Shown here: one piece after another, positions 1-7,227 of the stretch
Position numbering within the stretch: position 1 is the first letter of the stretch
How the letters are laid out: every line of letters begins with the position of its first letter
Source of the DNA: Candidatus Parvarchaeota archaeon
GTDB taxonomy: Archaea; Nanobdellota; Nanobdellia; Parvarchaeales; Parvarchaeaceae
Assembly: GCA_027366075.1 (NCBI GenBank)
Contig: DAHXLI010000037.1
Span: 1 to 16,888, forward strand
Reading direction: 5' to 3'
DNA length: 16,888 nt
Notes under the pieces: model-generated
Told to the model about the DNA's origin: nothing
The model's input: only the letters and a program-made list of their open reading frames with translations
The model's database searches: none
Made by a program: the position numbers and the translations under genes

Positions 1-861
1 GCCACCTCGACGACCAGACCAAACCAGACCATCTCTCCGCAGGGAACATACATATTTTACGTCCCTAATGTATGTGGCACAAATGCAGGAGCGAAATATT
101 CTTTTACTTCGACCGTGACATACACCGAACCCGGCCAGACATTTGCAGGGCCATATTTCTCAAGCGGGGCGGCTTCTGGGACAGTATCTTCTACTAATTT
201 ACCGGGCGCGGTGCTTTTTATGGCTGCTAATCCATCCTCCTTGTCGCCCTCCGGTACGACATTCGTGACCTTTTTTAACCACAGCATCCCGTCTAACCCG
301 TTTACCGTTTCTTTTTGGTTTAATGAGGTTTCAAATGCTAGTCTAGCTATGGATCCATCGTGTGTCAGTGATTACTTGGATTTCTACAGCGTCCCTGGCG
401 ATCTTGGAAGCGCGCTTTTCGATTGCCACGGCGTCTTTTGGGTGCAGTCGCCCGGCCCCGGTTTTACAGACGGCTACAGATTTCCAAATCAAACAGGGAC
501 GTGGTGGAACGTAGTCCTAGTAGATACAGGCCACTATTGTTCAATTTATGGAAATGGTGTGATGTACGGTAATGCGAGCTGTTCCCCGGGAAGCCAATCC
601 GGGAACCTATCCCTGTTTTTGGGGACTACCCAGCCTGCCGTAAGGCCATTTTCGATTTATGTAGCAAATATACAGATATACGACGGTGGATTGACTTTTA
701 CTCAAGCTACCCGCTTAGCTGGCGAAGACGTAGGCGGAGCGCCGTTGCCGGGGGCAGGGATAGTTTCTTGGTGGCCTTTGAATGGGACGGCAAAGGACTT
801 TGTAGGGACAAACACCGGAAAAGTACTCGTATCAAATCCTTTTACAACAAACTATCCATAA
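1..861 (+). CDS. LamG-like (concanavalin A-like) surface protein, 5' partial
   Basis: The reading frame is open from the first base, so this is the C-terminal 286 residues of a longer protein and not a gene starting at the GTG at 115. The sequence is rich in Ser, Thr, Asn, Gly and aromatic residues, with several N-x-S/T sequons, as in secreted archaeal proteins. A jelly-roll LamG-like domain is suggested by FTVSFWFNE, then a GTWWNVVLV strand, a short ligand-like loop and IYVANIQIYDGGL. After it comes VSWWPLNGTAKDF, the usual opening of another LamG unit, but the protein stops about 25 residues later. Related multi-LamG proteins are common in Micrarchaeota-like genomes; binding to surface glycans or adhesion is an inference. 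The N-terminal part, including any signal peptide, lies outside the window. It is convergent with the nuo operon. Confidence 0.75.
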   Translation, partial: ATSTTRPNQTISPQGTYIFYVPNVCGTNAGAKYSFTSTVTYTEPGQTFAGPYFSSGAASGTVSSTNLPGAVLFMAANPSSLSPSGTTFVTFFNHSIPSNPFTVSFWFNEVSNASLAMDPSCVSDYLDFYSVPGDLGSALFDCHGVFWVQSPGPGFTDGYRFPNQTGTWWNVVLVDTGHYCSIYGNGVMYGNASCSPGSQSGNLSLFLGTTQPAVRPFSIYVANIQIYDGGLTFTQATRLAGEDVGGAPLPGAGIVSWWPLNGTAKDFVGTNTGKVLVSNPFTTNYP

Positions 862-879
862 ATAATTTCACTTACAAAG

Positions 880-892
880 CCGTTTTTCTAGA
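880..892 (+). terminator. Possible T-tract terminator after the LamG gene
   Basis: A T5 run (884-888) inside GCCGTTTTTCTAG lies 23 bases after the stop codon, in the 62-base gap between the convergent LamG and nuoI genes. Archaeal terminators are often simple T-tracts. No clear hairpin accompanies it, so support is weak. Confidence 0.25.
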
Positions 893-923
893 TTAACTGG
901 CATATAATAAACCAAAATCCACT

Positions 924-1448
924 TCAACTCTTCTTGTTTTCTTCCGGTGTTTGGACGGGCGGCTGTTGGTTGGCGGATGACGGCGCCTGTTTGGCATCAA
1001 CAATCTTTGCTATCTCGTGCTTCTCATATTCCTCTGGTTTTTTTGCCACAAGCTCCAGAAAGACATCTTTTAGCTGAAATGGCGAAAACACGAGCTCAGA
1101 GCGATTTTCCGTCGAAATATCATACTTATGGGTATGATGCAATACTTGCGGAGGGCATATCTCGCTGCAAAGACCGCAAAATATGCATTTATTGAAGTCT
1201 ATGGCGGGCGCTTCATCTCTGGCGTTATGGGCGAAATGGACATCCAATTTTTGCATTCTTATAGCGTCTGCTGGGCATATTTTATAGCATAGCTCGCACC
1301 CGATGCAGTCATCAAGGTCTAGACTAAGCATCCCGCGGCTTCGTTTTGATATGGGCATCGGTACGTCCGGGTACATCTTTGTAACGGGCTTTTTGACTAC
1401 GTTCCTTACAGAATAGAAAATCGCTTTTAATGTCTCTTTCGCACTCAT
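924..1448 (-). CDS. nuoI: NADH-quinone oxidoreductase-like subunit I (23 kDa, 2x[4Fe-4S])
   Basis: This 174-residue ferredoxin-like subunit carries electrons through two [4Fe-4S] clusters (N6a/N6b) towards NuoB in the peripheral arm of complex I. Two complete cluster motifs are visible: CIGCELCYKICP (Cys48, 51, 54, 58) and CIFCGLCSEICP (Cys88, 91, 94, 98). The N-terminal KPVTKMYPDVP stretch is typical of NuoI. The C-terminal ~40 residues are a low-complexity, charged, Gln/Pro-rich tail without motif. It is the last gene of nuoABCDHI and starts one base after the nuoH stop. A GGTGAT stretch about 12 bases upstream, inside nuoH, can pair with the archaeal 16S 3' end. Because NADH-binding NuoEFG are absent here, the electron donor is probably not NADH directly, as in the F420 or ferredoxin versions; that is inferred. 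Confidence 0.95.
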   Translation of the reverse strand: MSAKETLKAIFYSVRNVVKKPVTKMYPDVPMPISKRSRGMLSLDLDDCIGCELCYKICPADAIRMQKLDVHFAHNARDEAPAIDFNKCIFCGLCSEICPPQVLHHTHKYDISTENRSELVFSPFQLKDVFLELVAKKPEEYEKHEIAKIVDAKQAPSSANQQPPVQTPEENKKS

Positions 1449-1449
1449 G

Positions 1450-2451
1450 TCAGAAAAATATCACCGCCCCGACGATTAATAGATTGATCACCGCAAGAGG
1501 AAGCAGCCAGTTGAACCCGATTTTTATCAGCTGGTCTATCCTCGGCCTGTTGAACACCCACCTAAGCGACATCATAAAAAAAGTGACTATTATGGTCTTT
1601 ATCCAAAACCACGCGTAATCAGGAAGAAGAGGACCGTTCCACCCGCCGAAGAAAAGATAAACTATAAGCATTGATATCACCAAAAGCCTTACGTATTCGG
1701 CTATGAAGAACAGGCCGTATCTTATGCCGCTATATTCTATTTTCCAGCCTGCCTGCAGTTCCTGCGTCGCCTCCGGTATGTCGAACGGCCCGCGCTCTAT
1801 GACCGCCAGGGAGGAGATGCCAAAGACCACAAGGGTTATCGGGAGATAGACTACATACCACATGCCGCTCTGCGCCGATACGATGGTGCTTATGTCGTAG
1901 CTGCCGGCAAGCATGGCAACGCTTATGAATACTATAAGTAGCGAAAGTTCGTACGTAGTTATCTGCGCGGCACCACGAAAGCCGCCAAGCATGGCATATT
2001 TGTTATTCTCGCCCCATCCCGCCAGTAGCACGAGAAGCGGAGAAACTGCGAGAGCTATGTAAATGAACAGCAAGTTATACGGTATAAACAGCAACGTAAG
2101 GCCTGCGTTACCCCACGGTATTATGAAGACCATAAGAAAACCGAGCATCGCAATCGCTATAGGGACGATGTTATAGATCAACGGATCGATGACTTGATTC
2201 GTTATAAACCGTTTACCCATTAATTTTATGACGTCGGCTACGTTTTGCAAAAGACCGAATGGGCCAGTGTATACAGGACCATACCTGGCTTGTATCCTAC
2301 CGGAAAGTTTCCTATCTACCCAGCCAAGGAAGATAGGGACGTTAATCGTTATCAGCCCACCGATCATGAACACGATAAACCAGGCACCTATCCCGGAAAG
2401 CAAGGAAGAAAAATGTGCATTTAAAACGCCGTAGAAAAAATCATATATCAT
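1450..2451 (-). CDS. nuoH: NADH-quinone oxidoreductase-like subunit H (membrane)
   Basis: At 333 residues this is of normal length. NuoH forms the membrane wall of the quinone-binding chamber and links the Q module to the membrane arm. Family signatures appear in order: RIQARYGPVYTGPFGLLQ (about 50-67), the GWGENNKYAMLGG and FRGAAQITTYELSLL region (about 145-170), RGPFDIPEATQELQAG followed by EYSGIRYGLFFIAEY (about 220-253), and FNRPRIDQL near the C terminus. About eight hydrophobic segments are visible. The acidic residues facing the quinone tunnel, including the Glu residues of PEATQEL and EYSG, are kept. It lies 8 bases after nuoD and 1 base before nuoI, so translation of the operon is tightly coupled. 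Confidence 0.96.
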   Translation of the reverse strand: MIYDFFYGVLNAHFSSLLSGIGAWFIVFMIGGLITINVPIFLGWVDRKLSGRIQARYGPVYTGPFGLLQNVADVIKLMGKRFITNQVIDPLIYNIVPIAIAMLGFLMVFIIPWGNAGLTLLFIPYNLLFIYIALAVSPLLVLLAGWGENNKYAMLGGFRGAAQITTYELSLLIVFISVAMLAGSYDISTIVSAQSGMWYVVYLPITLVVFGISSLAVIERGPFDIPEATQELQAGWKIEYSGIRYGLFFIAEYVRLLVISMLIVYLFFGGWNGPLLPDYAWFWIKTIIVTFFMMSLRWVFNRPRIDQLIKIGFNWLLPLAVINLLIVGAVIFF

Positions 2452-2459
2452 ATTTTGAT

Positions 2460-3566
2460 CTACCTGTCTATTTCTCCTGGCACTGGGTCAAGGCTGCCCA
2501 ATATCGCGACGAGGTCGGCGACCTTACTCCCTACAAAAAGCTCCTTTACCGCCTGTAGAGTGTAAAACGACGGCGCCCTTATCTTGAGCCGATATGGTTT
2601 CTGATCGTCGTTTGTGACAAGATACATGGCTGCTTCCCCACGGGGGGTTTCCTGTCTTACGAATGTGTATTTGGGAGGGATCTTAAATATCCAAGGGACT
2701 TTTACTTTTACGTCTCCGGTAGGCATGTCTTTGATTACCTGTCTTATCATCCTTATAGATTCTAGTATCTCGTTTACCCGCACCATAAACCTTGCGTACG
2801 CATCGCCGGCTTTTTCTGTCACGACGTCAAAATCTATCTTGTCATAGGCGAGATATGGCTCGTCTTTTCTGAGGTCTCTTTTTATCCCAGAAGCCCTTAT
2901 ATTCGGGCCGGTTATCCCGTATTTCAGTATCTGCTCCCTGCTTATTATCCCGACACCGACTGTCCGCATCTTGAAAAGGCCGTTCTCATATGACATTGCT
3001 CTGTACTCGTTTTTTACCTTGCTTTCTATGACGCTAAGGGTCGAGAGGAGTTTCTCAGAAAATCCTTCTGGTAGGTCGTAGTATAGGCCGCCTATCGAAA
3101 CGTACATCGGCGCAAGCCTCCCGCCACTTACTTCTTCAGTGAGGTCCATCAAAAGTTCCCGCTCCCTGAATCCCCACATGAACAAGGTGGTGTTTCCAAG
3201 ATCCTCGCCGACGTGTGCAAGGAAAAGCAGGTGACTCATCATCCTCTGCATCTCGCACATCAACGTCCTTATGTAGACAGCACGTGGCGGTACCGTTATG
3301 CCTAGGGCATTTTCTATTGTCGTGGCGTAAAGCACTTCCCAGTTAAGGGCGGATATATAATCCAGCTTGTCGGCTATCGGCATGAAACTGTTAAAGTATT
3401 TCATCTCCGCCATCTTCTCCACGCCGCGATGCACGAAGCCTATCTCCGGTTCTACCTTTTTTATAGTGTCCTGGTCTATCTCTACAACGAACTTTAATAC
3501 GCCGTGAGTGGAAGGGTGCACTGGGCCGATGTTTATCGTTATCTTGTTCATGTTTTCATTTTCCAT
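2460..3566 (-). CDS. nuoD: NADH-quinone oxidoreductase-like subunit D (49 kDa)
   Basis: This 368-residue subunit forms the quinone-reduction pocket together with NuoB. Visible family landmarks are NIGPVHPSTHG near the N terminus (the HPSTHG loop contacts quinone), GFVHRGVEK, the MCEMQRMMSHLLFLAHVGED helix (SH before the quinone site), RTVGVGIIS, TGPNIRASG, DLRKDEPY and the C-terminal GSLDPVPGEIDR. Like other NuoD proteins it lacks the NiFe-binding cysteines of hydrogenase large subunits, which distinguishes it from a group 4 hydrogenase. The start codon is 1 base after the nuoC stop; a second ATG five codons in (MNKIT) is an alternative, and no Shine-Dalgarno sequence decides between them. 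Confidence 0.96.
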   Translation of the reverse strand: MENENMNKITINIGPVHPSTHGVLKFVVEIDQDTIKKVEPEIGFVHRGVEKMAEMKYFNSFMPIADKLDYISALNWEVLYATTIENALGITVPPRAVYIRTLMCEMQRMMSHLLFLAHVGEDLGNTTLFMWGFRERELLMDLTEEVSGGRLAPMYVSIGGLYYDLPEGFSEKLLSTLSVIESKVKNEYRAMSYENGLFKMRTVGVGIISREQILKYGITGPNIRASGIKRDLRKDEPYLAYDKIDFDVVTEKAGDAYARFMVRVNEILESIRMIRQVIKDMPTGDVKVKVPWIFKIPPKYTFVRQETPRGEAAMYLVTNDDQKPYRLKIRAPSFYTLQAVKELFVGSKVADLVAILGSLDPVPGEIDR

Positions 3567-3567
3567 T

Positions 3568-4038
3568 TTAGAATTTTAGATCAAGTCCCGTCCAGTTCCT
3601 CACTTCGTCCGTGACTTGGAAGTCTTTCCTTAGCGGCCTGCCAGGCCAGTCCTCCGGCAAAAGTATCCTCCTTAAATCTTTATGGCCTTTGAAGCTTATT
3701 CCGAACATATCATAGACTTCCCGTTCTTCCCAGTCCGCAGACCCAAGGAGATTAGAAATGGAGTCTACGCTTGGCTTGTTGCGGTCTATGTTTACCCGAA
3801 GCGTAAGTATATCGTTTTTGGAATAGTTTGTGAAGACATAGTTCATCTCAAAGACTTTAGGCGGCTTGTCGACGACCATCAGCATGAAGAGGATGTCAAA
3901 ATGGTTTTTTATTTCGCCGACTACGGTTTTTAGCTTGGATTTGTCGTTAAGCAATATCACCGTCTCATTCTTGTTAGTGCTCGGGACGTCGCTCAACAGC
4001 GTCGGGAACCTACCCTTTATCGTGTCTGAAGATTCCAT
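3568..4038 (-). CDS. nuoC: NADH-quinone oxidoreductase-like subunit C (30 kDa)
   Basis: This 156-residue protein is the small, separate NuoC of archaeal and many bacterial complexes, not a NuoCD fusion. It packs against NuoD in the peripheral arm and binds no cofactor. The C-terminal signature is very clear: DWEEREVYDMFGI, then GHKDLRRILLPEDWPGRPLRKDF. The N-terminal ~35 residues are weakly conserved. The chosen ATG makes its first 29 bases overlap the end of nuoB; no later start keeps the expected N-terminal strand (the next in-frame Met is at about residue 52), so the overlap is probably real. The gene is followed by nuoD after 1 base. Confidence 0.95.
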   Translation of the reverse strand: MESSDTIKGRFPTLLSDVPSTNKNETVILLNDKSKLKTVVGEIKNHFDILFMLMVVDKPPKVFEMNYVFTNYSKNDILTLRVNIDRNKPSVDSISNLLGSADWEEREVYDMFGISFKGHKDLRRILLPEDWPGRPLRKDFQVTDEVRNWTGLDLKF

Positions 4039-4552
4039 CCTGGTACCGTTTTATCTTGTTTTCTTTTATCAGTTTCTGGAGGACTAGCACGGAGTCCATG
4101 AACATCTCTGGCCTGGGTGGGCAGCCCGGTATATAGACGTCCACAGGCATTATCCTGTCTATCCCCTCTATGCTGTTATAACTGTCATGGAAGAGGCCAC
4201 CGCTGATATTGCAAGCCCCGACAGCGATTACATACTTCGGCGAAGGCATCTGTTCATATGCGTTCAAAAGTCTTCTGGCCATCTTTTTGGAGATGGTCCC
4301 GCTGCACAACACCAAGTCTGCCTGTCTCGGCGAGTCGCCTACGAAAAGCGTGCCGGTCCTGTCTGCGTCTATCTTGGTTGCGCCAAACGGTATCATCTCC
4401 ATTGCGCAACATTTTGTGCCAAATGTCAAAGGCCAGAGTGAGTGGCTTCTCCCCCAATTCATTACGCTTTGTATAAACTTCTCCGTCCTCATGAATATTA
4501 TTTCTCCTAGGCCGGGATAAGAAAAATCATTTGGCCCTATTTTGTCTGGCAT
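4010..4552 (-). CDS. nuoB: NADH-quinone oxidoreductase-like subunit B (20 kDa, cluster N2)
   Basis: NuoB holds cluster N2, the [4Fe-4S] centre that passes electrons to quinone. The four ligands are present at Cys48-Cys49 (TKCCAME), Cys114 (VGACNISGG) and Cys144 (IPGCPPRPE). NWGRSHSLWPLTFG, SPRQADLVLCSGT and YEQMPSPKYVIA are standard family segments. Length (180 residues) is normal. It starts 2 bases after the nuoA stop and its 3' end overlaps nuoC by 29 bases. The adjacent Cys pair and the PGCPPRP motif are shared with hydrogenase small subunits, but the operon partners (nuoA, C, D, H, I) place it in complex I. Confidence 0.96.
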   Translation of the reverse strand: MPDKIGPNDFSYPGLGEIIFMRTEKFIQSVMNWGRSHSLWPLTFGTKCCAMEMIPFGATKIDADRTGTLFVGDSPRQADLVLCSGTISKKMARRLLNAYEQMPSPKYVIAVGACNISGGLFHDSYNSIEGIDRIMPVDVYIPGCPPRPEMFMDSVLVLQKLIKENKIKRYQDGIFRHDKG

Positions 4553-4554
4553 AG

Positions 4555-4914
4555 CTATTGCATAACCTCATTTGCCTGGTCTATTACGTATCTTACCAAA
4601 AGTATCATGTAGACAAGGGCAATCCCCACGCCTATAAAGATCACGGCACCAAGCGGCATGGCGTTTTGCCCCCACAAGAAAAGAAACACCAAGAGCGCTT
4701 CAATTATAACGAATACGATTGCGTAAAGATAGTACTGGAAACCTACGAGTCTTGAGCCTGCGAAAGGCCTTTCAGCGGATTCTACCAGTGCTCTTCCCAT
4801 GCCGGTCGGTTTTATCTTTGGGCTAAGCAAATTCTCTATATATAGTAGGGCAATCAGTCCAAGACCGCTCACGACCAGAAATACAAATAGCACTATAAAA
4901 TTGTTTATAGCCAT
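4555..4914 (-). CDS. nuoA: NADH-quinone oxidoreductase-like subunit A (membrane)
   Basis: This 119-residue protein has three hydrophobic segments (about 5-27, 58-80, 86-108), as in NuoA/ND3. The loop between helices 1 and 2 reads ESAERPFAGSRLVGFQYYLYAIVFVII: the ESxxxP part and the FxYYLYAI helix fit the family, while the mitochondrial ND3 loop Cys is absent, as it is in many prokaryotic NuoA. In helix 2 the common FDxE is reduced to IIEA, keeping only the Glu. It is the first gene of the operon; a TATA-like element about 27 bases upstream suggests a leaderless message. The low sequence conservation of NuoA is balanced by position and topology. Confidence 0.92.
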   Translation of the reverse strand: MAINNFIVLFVFLVVSGLGLIALLYIENLLSPKIKPTGMGRALVESAERPFAGSRLVGFQYYLYAIVFVIIEALLVFLFLWGQNAMPLGAVIFIGVGIALVYMILLVRYVIDQANEVMQ

Positions 4915-4937
4915 TTAAATTATAATGGTTCTAGAAT

Positions 4938-4946
4938 TAAAACTTA
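4938..4946 (-). promoter_or_regulatory. Putative TATA box of the nuoABCDHI operon
   Basis: On the minus strand this reads AAGTTTTAA, centred about 27 bases before the nuoA ATG. That is the position expected for an archaeal TATA box when transcription begins at or next to the start codon. No Shine-Dalgarno sequence precedes nuoA, which agrees with a leaderless mRNA. The match to the box A consensus is only moderate. Confidence 0.35.
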
Positions 4947-5247
4947 ATCTTGAATCAGGTAATTACAATGTTTAAGTATCGGTTGTAATTCTAGTATTCA
5001 AATGCCCACAAGTCTAGATCTTTAGGTTGTAAGCGGAACGGCTATAAACGAAGAGTAGATTATTACGGCGAAGGATTTTCTGTCGATGTATCAAATCTTT
5101 TAATCAAGAAAATTAAAGCGCTTAAACAGCTTATTACTAAGAATTTATGAATCCCGACAAAAAGTCCCAGTAAATTATAGATTTATAAGAGTAACGCCGC
5201 GTCTTCTCCCAATCATTGCGATGAGTAGCCATGGCGGTTAATTCAGC

Positions 5248-5255
5248 TTTATATT
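5248..5255 (+). promoter_or_regulatory. Putative TATA box for the secreted-protein/S2P-like pair
   Basis: TTTATATT is centred about 26 bases before the ATG at 5277, a good archaeal box A at leaderless spacing. A GGAG at 5261-5264 also lies 12 bases upstream of the ATG and could act as a ribosome binding site if transcription starts earlier. Confidence 0.5.
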
Positions 5256-5276
5256 TTAAAGGAGCGATTAGATTAA

Positions 5277-6356
5277 ATGAAAAGACTTTTGTCTGTGCCA
5301 ATCGCGTTAGCGGGTCTGTTTCTGCTGCTTATGGCATTAAATTCTGTAAATGCGGTTTCTATAGGGGCATCCTTTACCGCTATGAACGGCACACTTAAGA
5401 TAAATCAGAACCTTTTTTTTAACATTTCAGCCACCTTCCCTGAAAACATAACTTACAATATATATTTAAATAACGTGTCCGTAAAGACCGGGTTCATACC
5501 CGCGAACGATCAACATTACGAGACGGCAAAATACAATATAACGAACAGCTTGGCCGGAGATTACAACTCGAGCATCAAGTTCTCTACTCTTTTCTCCAGG
5601 ATAAATTCGAATACTACGACTTTGATACTCCCACACCCCGCCTTTGATTTTCCAACCTACTCGAACCGTACGTTTATAGTCAACGATTCTGCCGTACTGT
5701 CCTTAGAGGTACTAGACAGCGGGAACACGCCACTTAATTTCGATTGGGCTTTGCCGGTCGTAACGGGAGTATACTTTAACATCACTCATTATACCCAGCT
5801 TTTTTCGCTTGCGCCTGGCCAGGCGTTTAAAATGCCGATGAATATCACGCTTAAAAGCGGCTTCAGTCCTCTGCTTAATTTTTCTTTTATCGCCGGGTAT
5901 AATAATTATACGATGAGAGATAATTATATCACAACATTGTTTGCACCCGTGATAAACCTGTCATTTTCTGCGAATAACGTCATTGCGGGTAAAGGAAACG
6001 CAAGCTTATATTCCGTAGACATAAAAAATGGAGACAACCTCGCGGTCAATGTGACTTTTCAATTCATTGTCAACATAGACGGAAACGACTTTTATTACAC
6101 TAAATCTTATATCGTCGAGCCTAATACCACAAAAGCGCAGATAAACATACCAAATAGCCAGCTCCTACAGGTAAACGTTTTCTATCTTGGGCAGAACGAT
6201 AAACCGGTAGACGAACAGATATTTTACCAGCCACAGCCTAATCCAAACGCGCTTTCTGGCTTTCTTGCGGATGCCGGGTATATAGCAATACTTGGCGGTG
6301 CGATGGCATTGCTGGTTTACTTGCACTATAGGTTAAGCAAGAATAAGGGACCGTAG
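5277..6356 (+). CDS. Secreted, sequon-rich single-anchor membrane protein of unknown function
   Basis: I do not recognise a named family. The 359-residue protein has a clear signal peptide: MKRLL, a hydrophobic core (about 6-22), and a likely cleavage after NSVNA (about 26). A long extracytoplasmic beta-rich region follows, then one C-terminal transmembrane helix (about 330-348) and a short basic tail (HYRLSKNKGP), giving an N-out, C-in type I topology. The outer part contains about 17 N-x-S/T sequons, unusually dense, suggesting heavy N-glycosylation. The segments IVNDSAVLSLEVLDSGNTPLNF and VDIKNGDNLAVNVTFQF look like repeated Ig/CARDB-type domains, at low certainty. The next gene begins 2 bases after its stop, so the two are almost surely cotranscribed and may act together at the cell envelope. 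Confidence 0.8.
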   Translation: MKRLLSVPIALAGLFLLLMALNSVNAVSIGASFTAMNGTLKINQNLFFNISATFPENITYNIYLNNVSVKTGFIPANDQHYETAKYNITNSLAGDYNSSIKFSTLFSRINSNTTTLILPHPAFDFPTYSNRTFIVNDSAVLSLEVLDSGNTPLNFDWALPVVTGVYFNITHYTQLFSLAPGQAFKMPMNITLKSGFSPLLNFSFIAGYNNYTMRDNYITTLFAPVINLSFSANNVIAGKGNASLYSVDIKNGDNLAVNVTFQFIVNIDGNDFYYTKSYIVEPNTTKAQINIPNSQLLQVNVFYLGQNDKPVDEQIFYQPQPNPNALSGFLADAGYIAILGGAMALLVYLHYRLSKNKGP

Positions 6357-6358
6357 AT

Positions 6359-7084
6359 ATGCCGGCCGAAGCAAAAGATCCTAAGTCGACATCAAAAGCG
6401 GCGATGATCAAGAAAGAGAACCGCGGTCAGGCAGGGCAGTTTGTTTTTCTTTTAGTTTTCGTCGCGGTCTTATTTGTGCTAGCCTCGATATTTTATGCCT
6501 ATAGACCGAATTATACCCTATATGCTGTCTCTATACTAGCCGTCACCTTGGTGACGTTTTTTGTAAAAAGATTGGTCGCAGAGAGATATGACGTAGATTT
6601 GGACAATAAGATTTGGATAAGTGGTTTAATATTTTCCGCGGTAGCTACTCTGTTCATATCTGTATTCGGAGTCCCGTTTGTAGTGCCTATACTGAACACA
6701 CAGAATTACACAAGATCGAAGACTCTGGCGGGGCTTAAGAAAGGAGAAGTCACCGTGAATGAAAAATGGCACATAGCCACGTTTTCGTCTATGGCGTTTC
6801 TAGTAATCGCAGTCGTGTTCTTTTATCTCGGGTCCAGGTACTCTTTACAGCCTCTGTTCGTTGGAGGAGCCTTTCTAGCGACATATACCTTTATCAACCT
6901 TATACCTTACCACAAATTTGATGGGGCTTTCCTGGCTTACCATAACGCGATAGTGTCCGTCGTCTTTCTCGTGCTTGCTTTTGTTATGGTTGTTTTGTCG
7001 TATGTAAGCTTTGCAGCTGGTCTGTCTATGGCAGTTTTGTTCATTTTATTCGGTCTGATCTCATACAAGCTAAAACTCTGGTAA
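6359..7084 (+). CDS. Polytopic membrane protein resembling an M50 site-2 protease without HExxH
   Basis: This 241-residue protein has a basic cytoplasmic N terminus and six or seven hydrophobic segments. FINLIPYHKFDGAFL (N180, P183, D188-G189) matches the NxxPxxxxDG motif of M50 site-2 proteases, where the Asp is the third zinc ligand. KKGEVTVNEKWHIATFSSMAFLVIA (written in two parts: about 127-139, then 140-151) sits where such proteases have GxIxxAGPxxN. RLVAERYDVD (71-80) resembles the segment just after HExAH in archaeal members (HELAHKxVAxxYG), but here the preceding residues are TFFVK, so both zinc histidines and the catalytic Glu are missing. If the homology holds, it cannot cleave peptides and would be a pseudoprotease acting as a binder or chaperone. 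It could instead be an unrelated membrane protein with a chance NxxPxxxxDG. It is cotranscribed with the glycoprotein-like gene upstream. Confidence 0.7.
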   Translation: MPAEAKDPKSTSKAAMIKKENRGQAGQFVFLLVFVAVLFVLASIFYAYRPNYTLYAVSILAVTLVTFFVKRLVAERYDVDLDNKIWISGLIFSAVATLFISVFGVPFVVPILNTQNYTRSKTLAGLKKGEVTVNEKWHIATFSSMAFLVIAVVFFYLGSRYSLQPLFVGGAFLATYTFINLIPYHKFDGAFLAYHNAIVSVVFLVLAFVMVVLSYVSFAAGLSMAVLFILFGLISYKLKLW

Positions 7085-7227
7085 ACGGGTGCTCTTCCAA
7101 ATGGCTTCTGCGTTCCGAGCTGCGTTGAAAGATAATGAGAGGAGAGCCACCGGACGAAGTGATGCCGTCAATCTTGCAGAGAAACCTAAATTAATCGCAT
7201 TGCACGCGCTTCCGCATTGCAAAAAGA

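Larger units (their letters stand above)
4915..5276. other. 362-base divergent intergenic region between nuoA and the secreted-protein gene
   Basis: The spacer carries the two divergent promoters at its ends. In between there is an overlapping set of inverted repeats: CTAGAATT at 4931 with AATTCTAG at 4987, and AATTACAA at 4961 with TTGTAATT at 4983. There is also a stretch open in one frame (4995-5150) without a usable start codon. No tRNA or recognisable RNA family was seen. Confidence 0.5.

Noticed and set aside
115..861. GTG at 115 as the start of the LamG protein gene
   Set aside because: The frame is open and similar in composition back to base 1, and no signal peptide or promoter precedes 115; the gene is truncated by the window edge.
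947..1195. 82-codon plus-strand frame opposite nuoI
   Set aside because: It is a shadow of the cysteine-motif coding strand; nuoI is unambiguous there. The same applies to other frames opposite nuoB, nuoC and nuoH.
7085..7227. Possible C/D box guide RNA (ATAATGA and GTGATGC words) or tRNA-like fold
   Set aside because: No complete C, D', C', D box set with proper spacing, and no T-loop/acceptor pairing as in tRNA.
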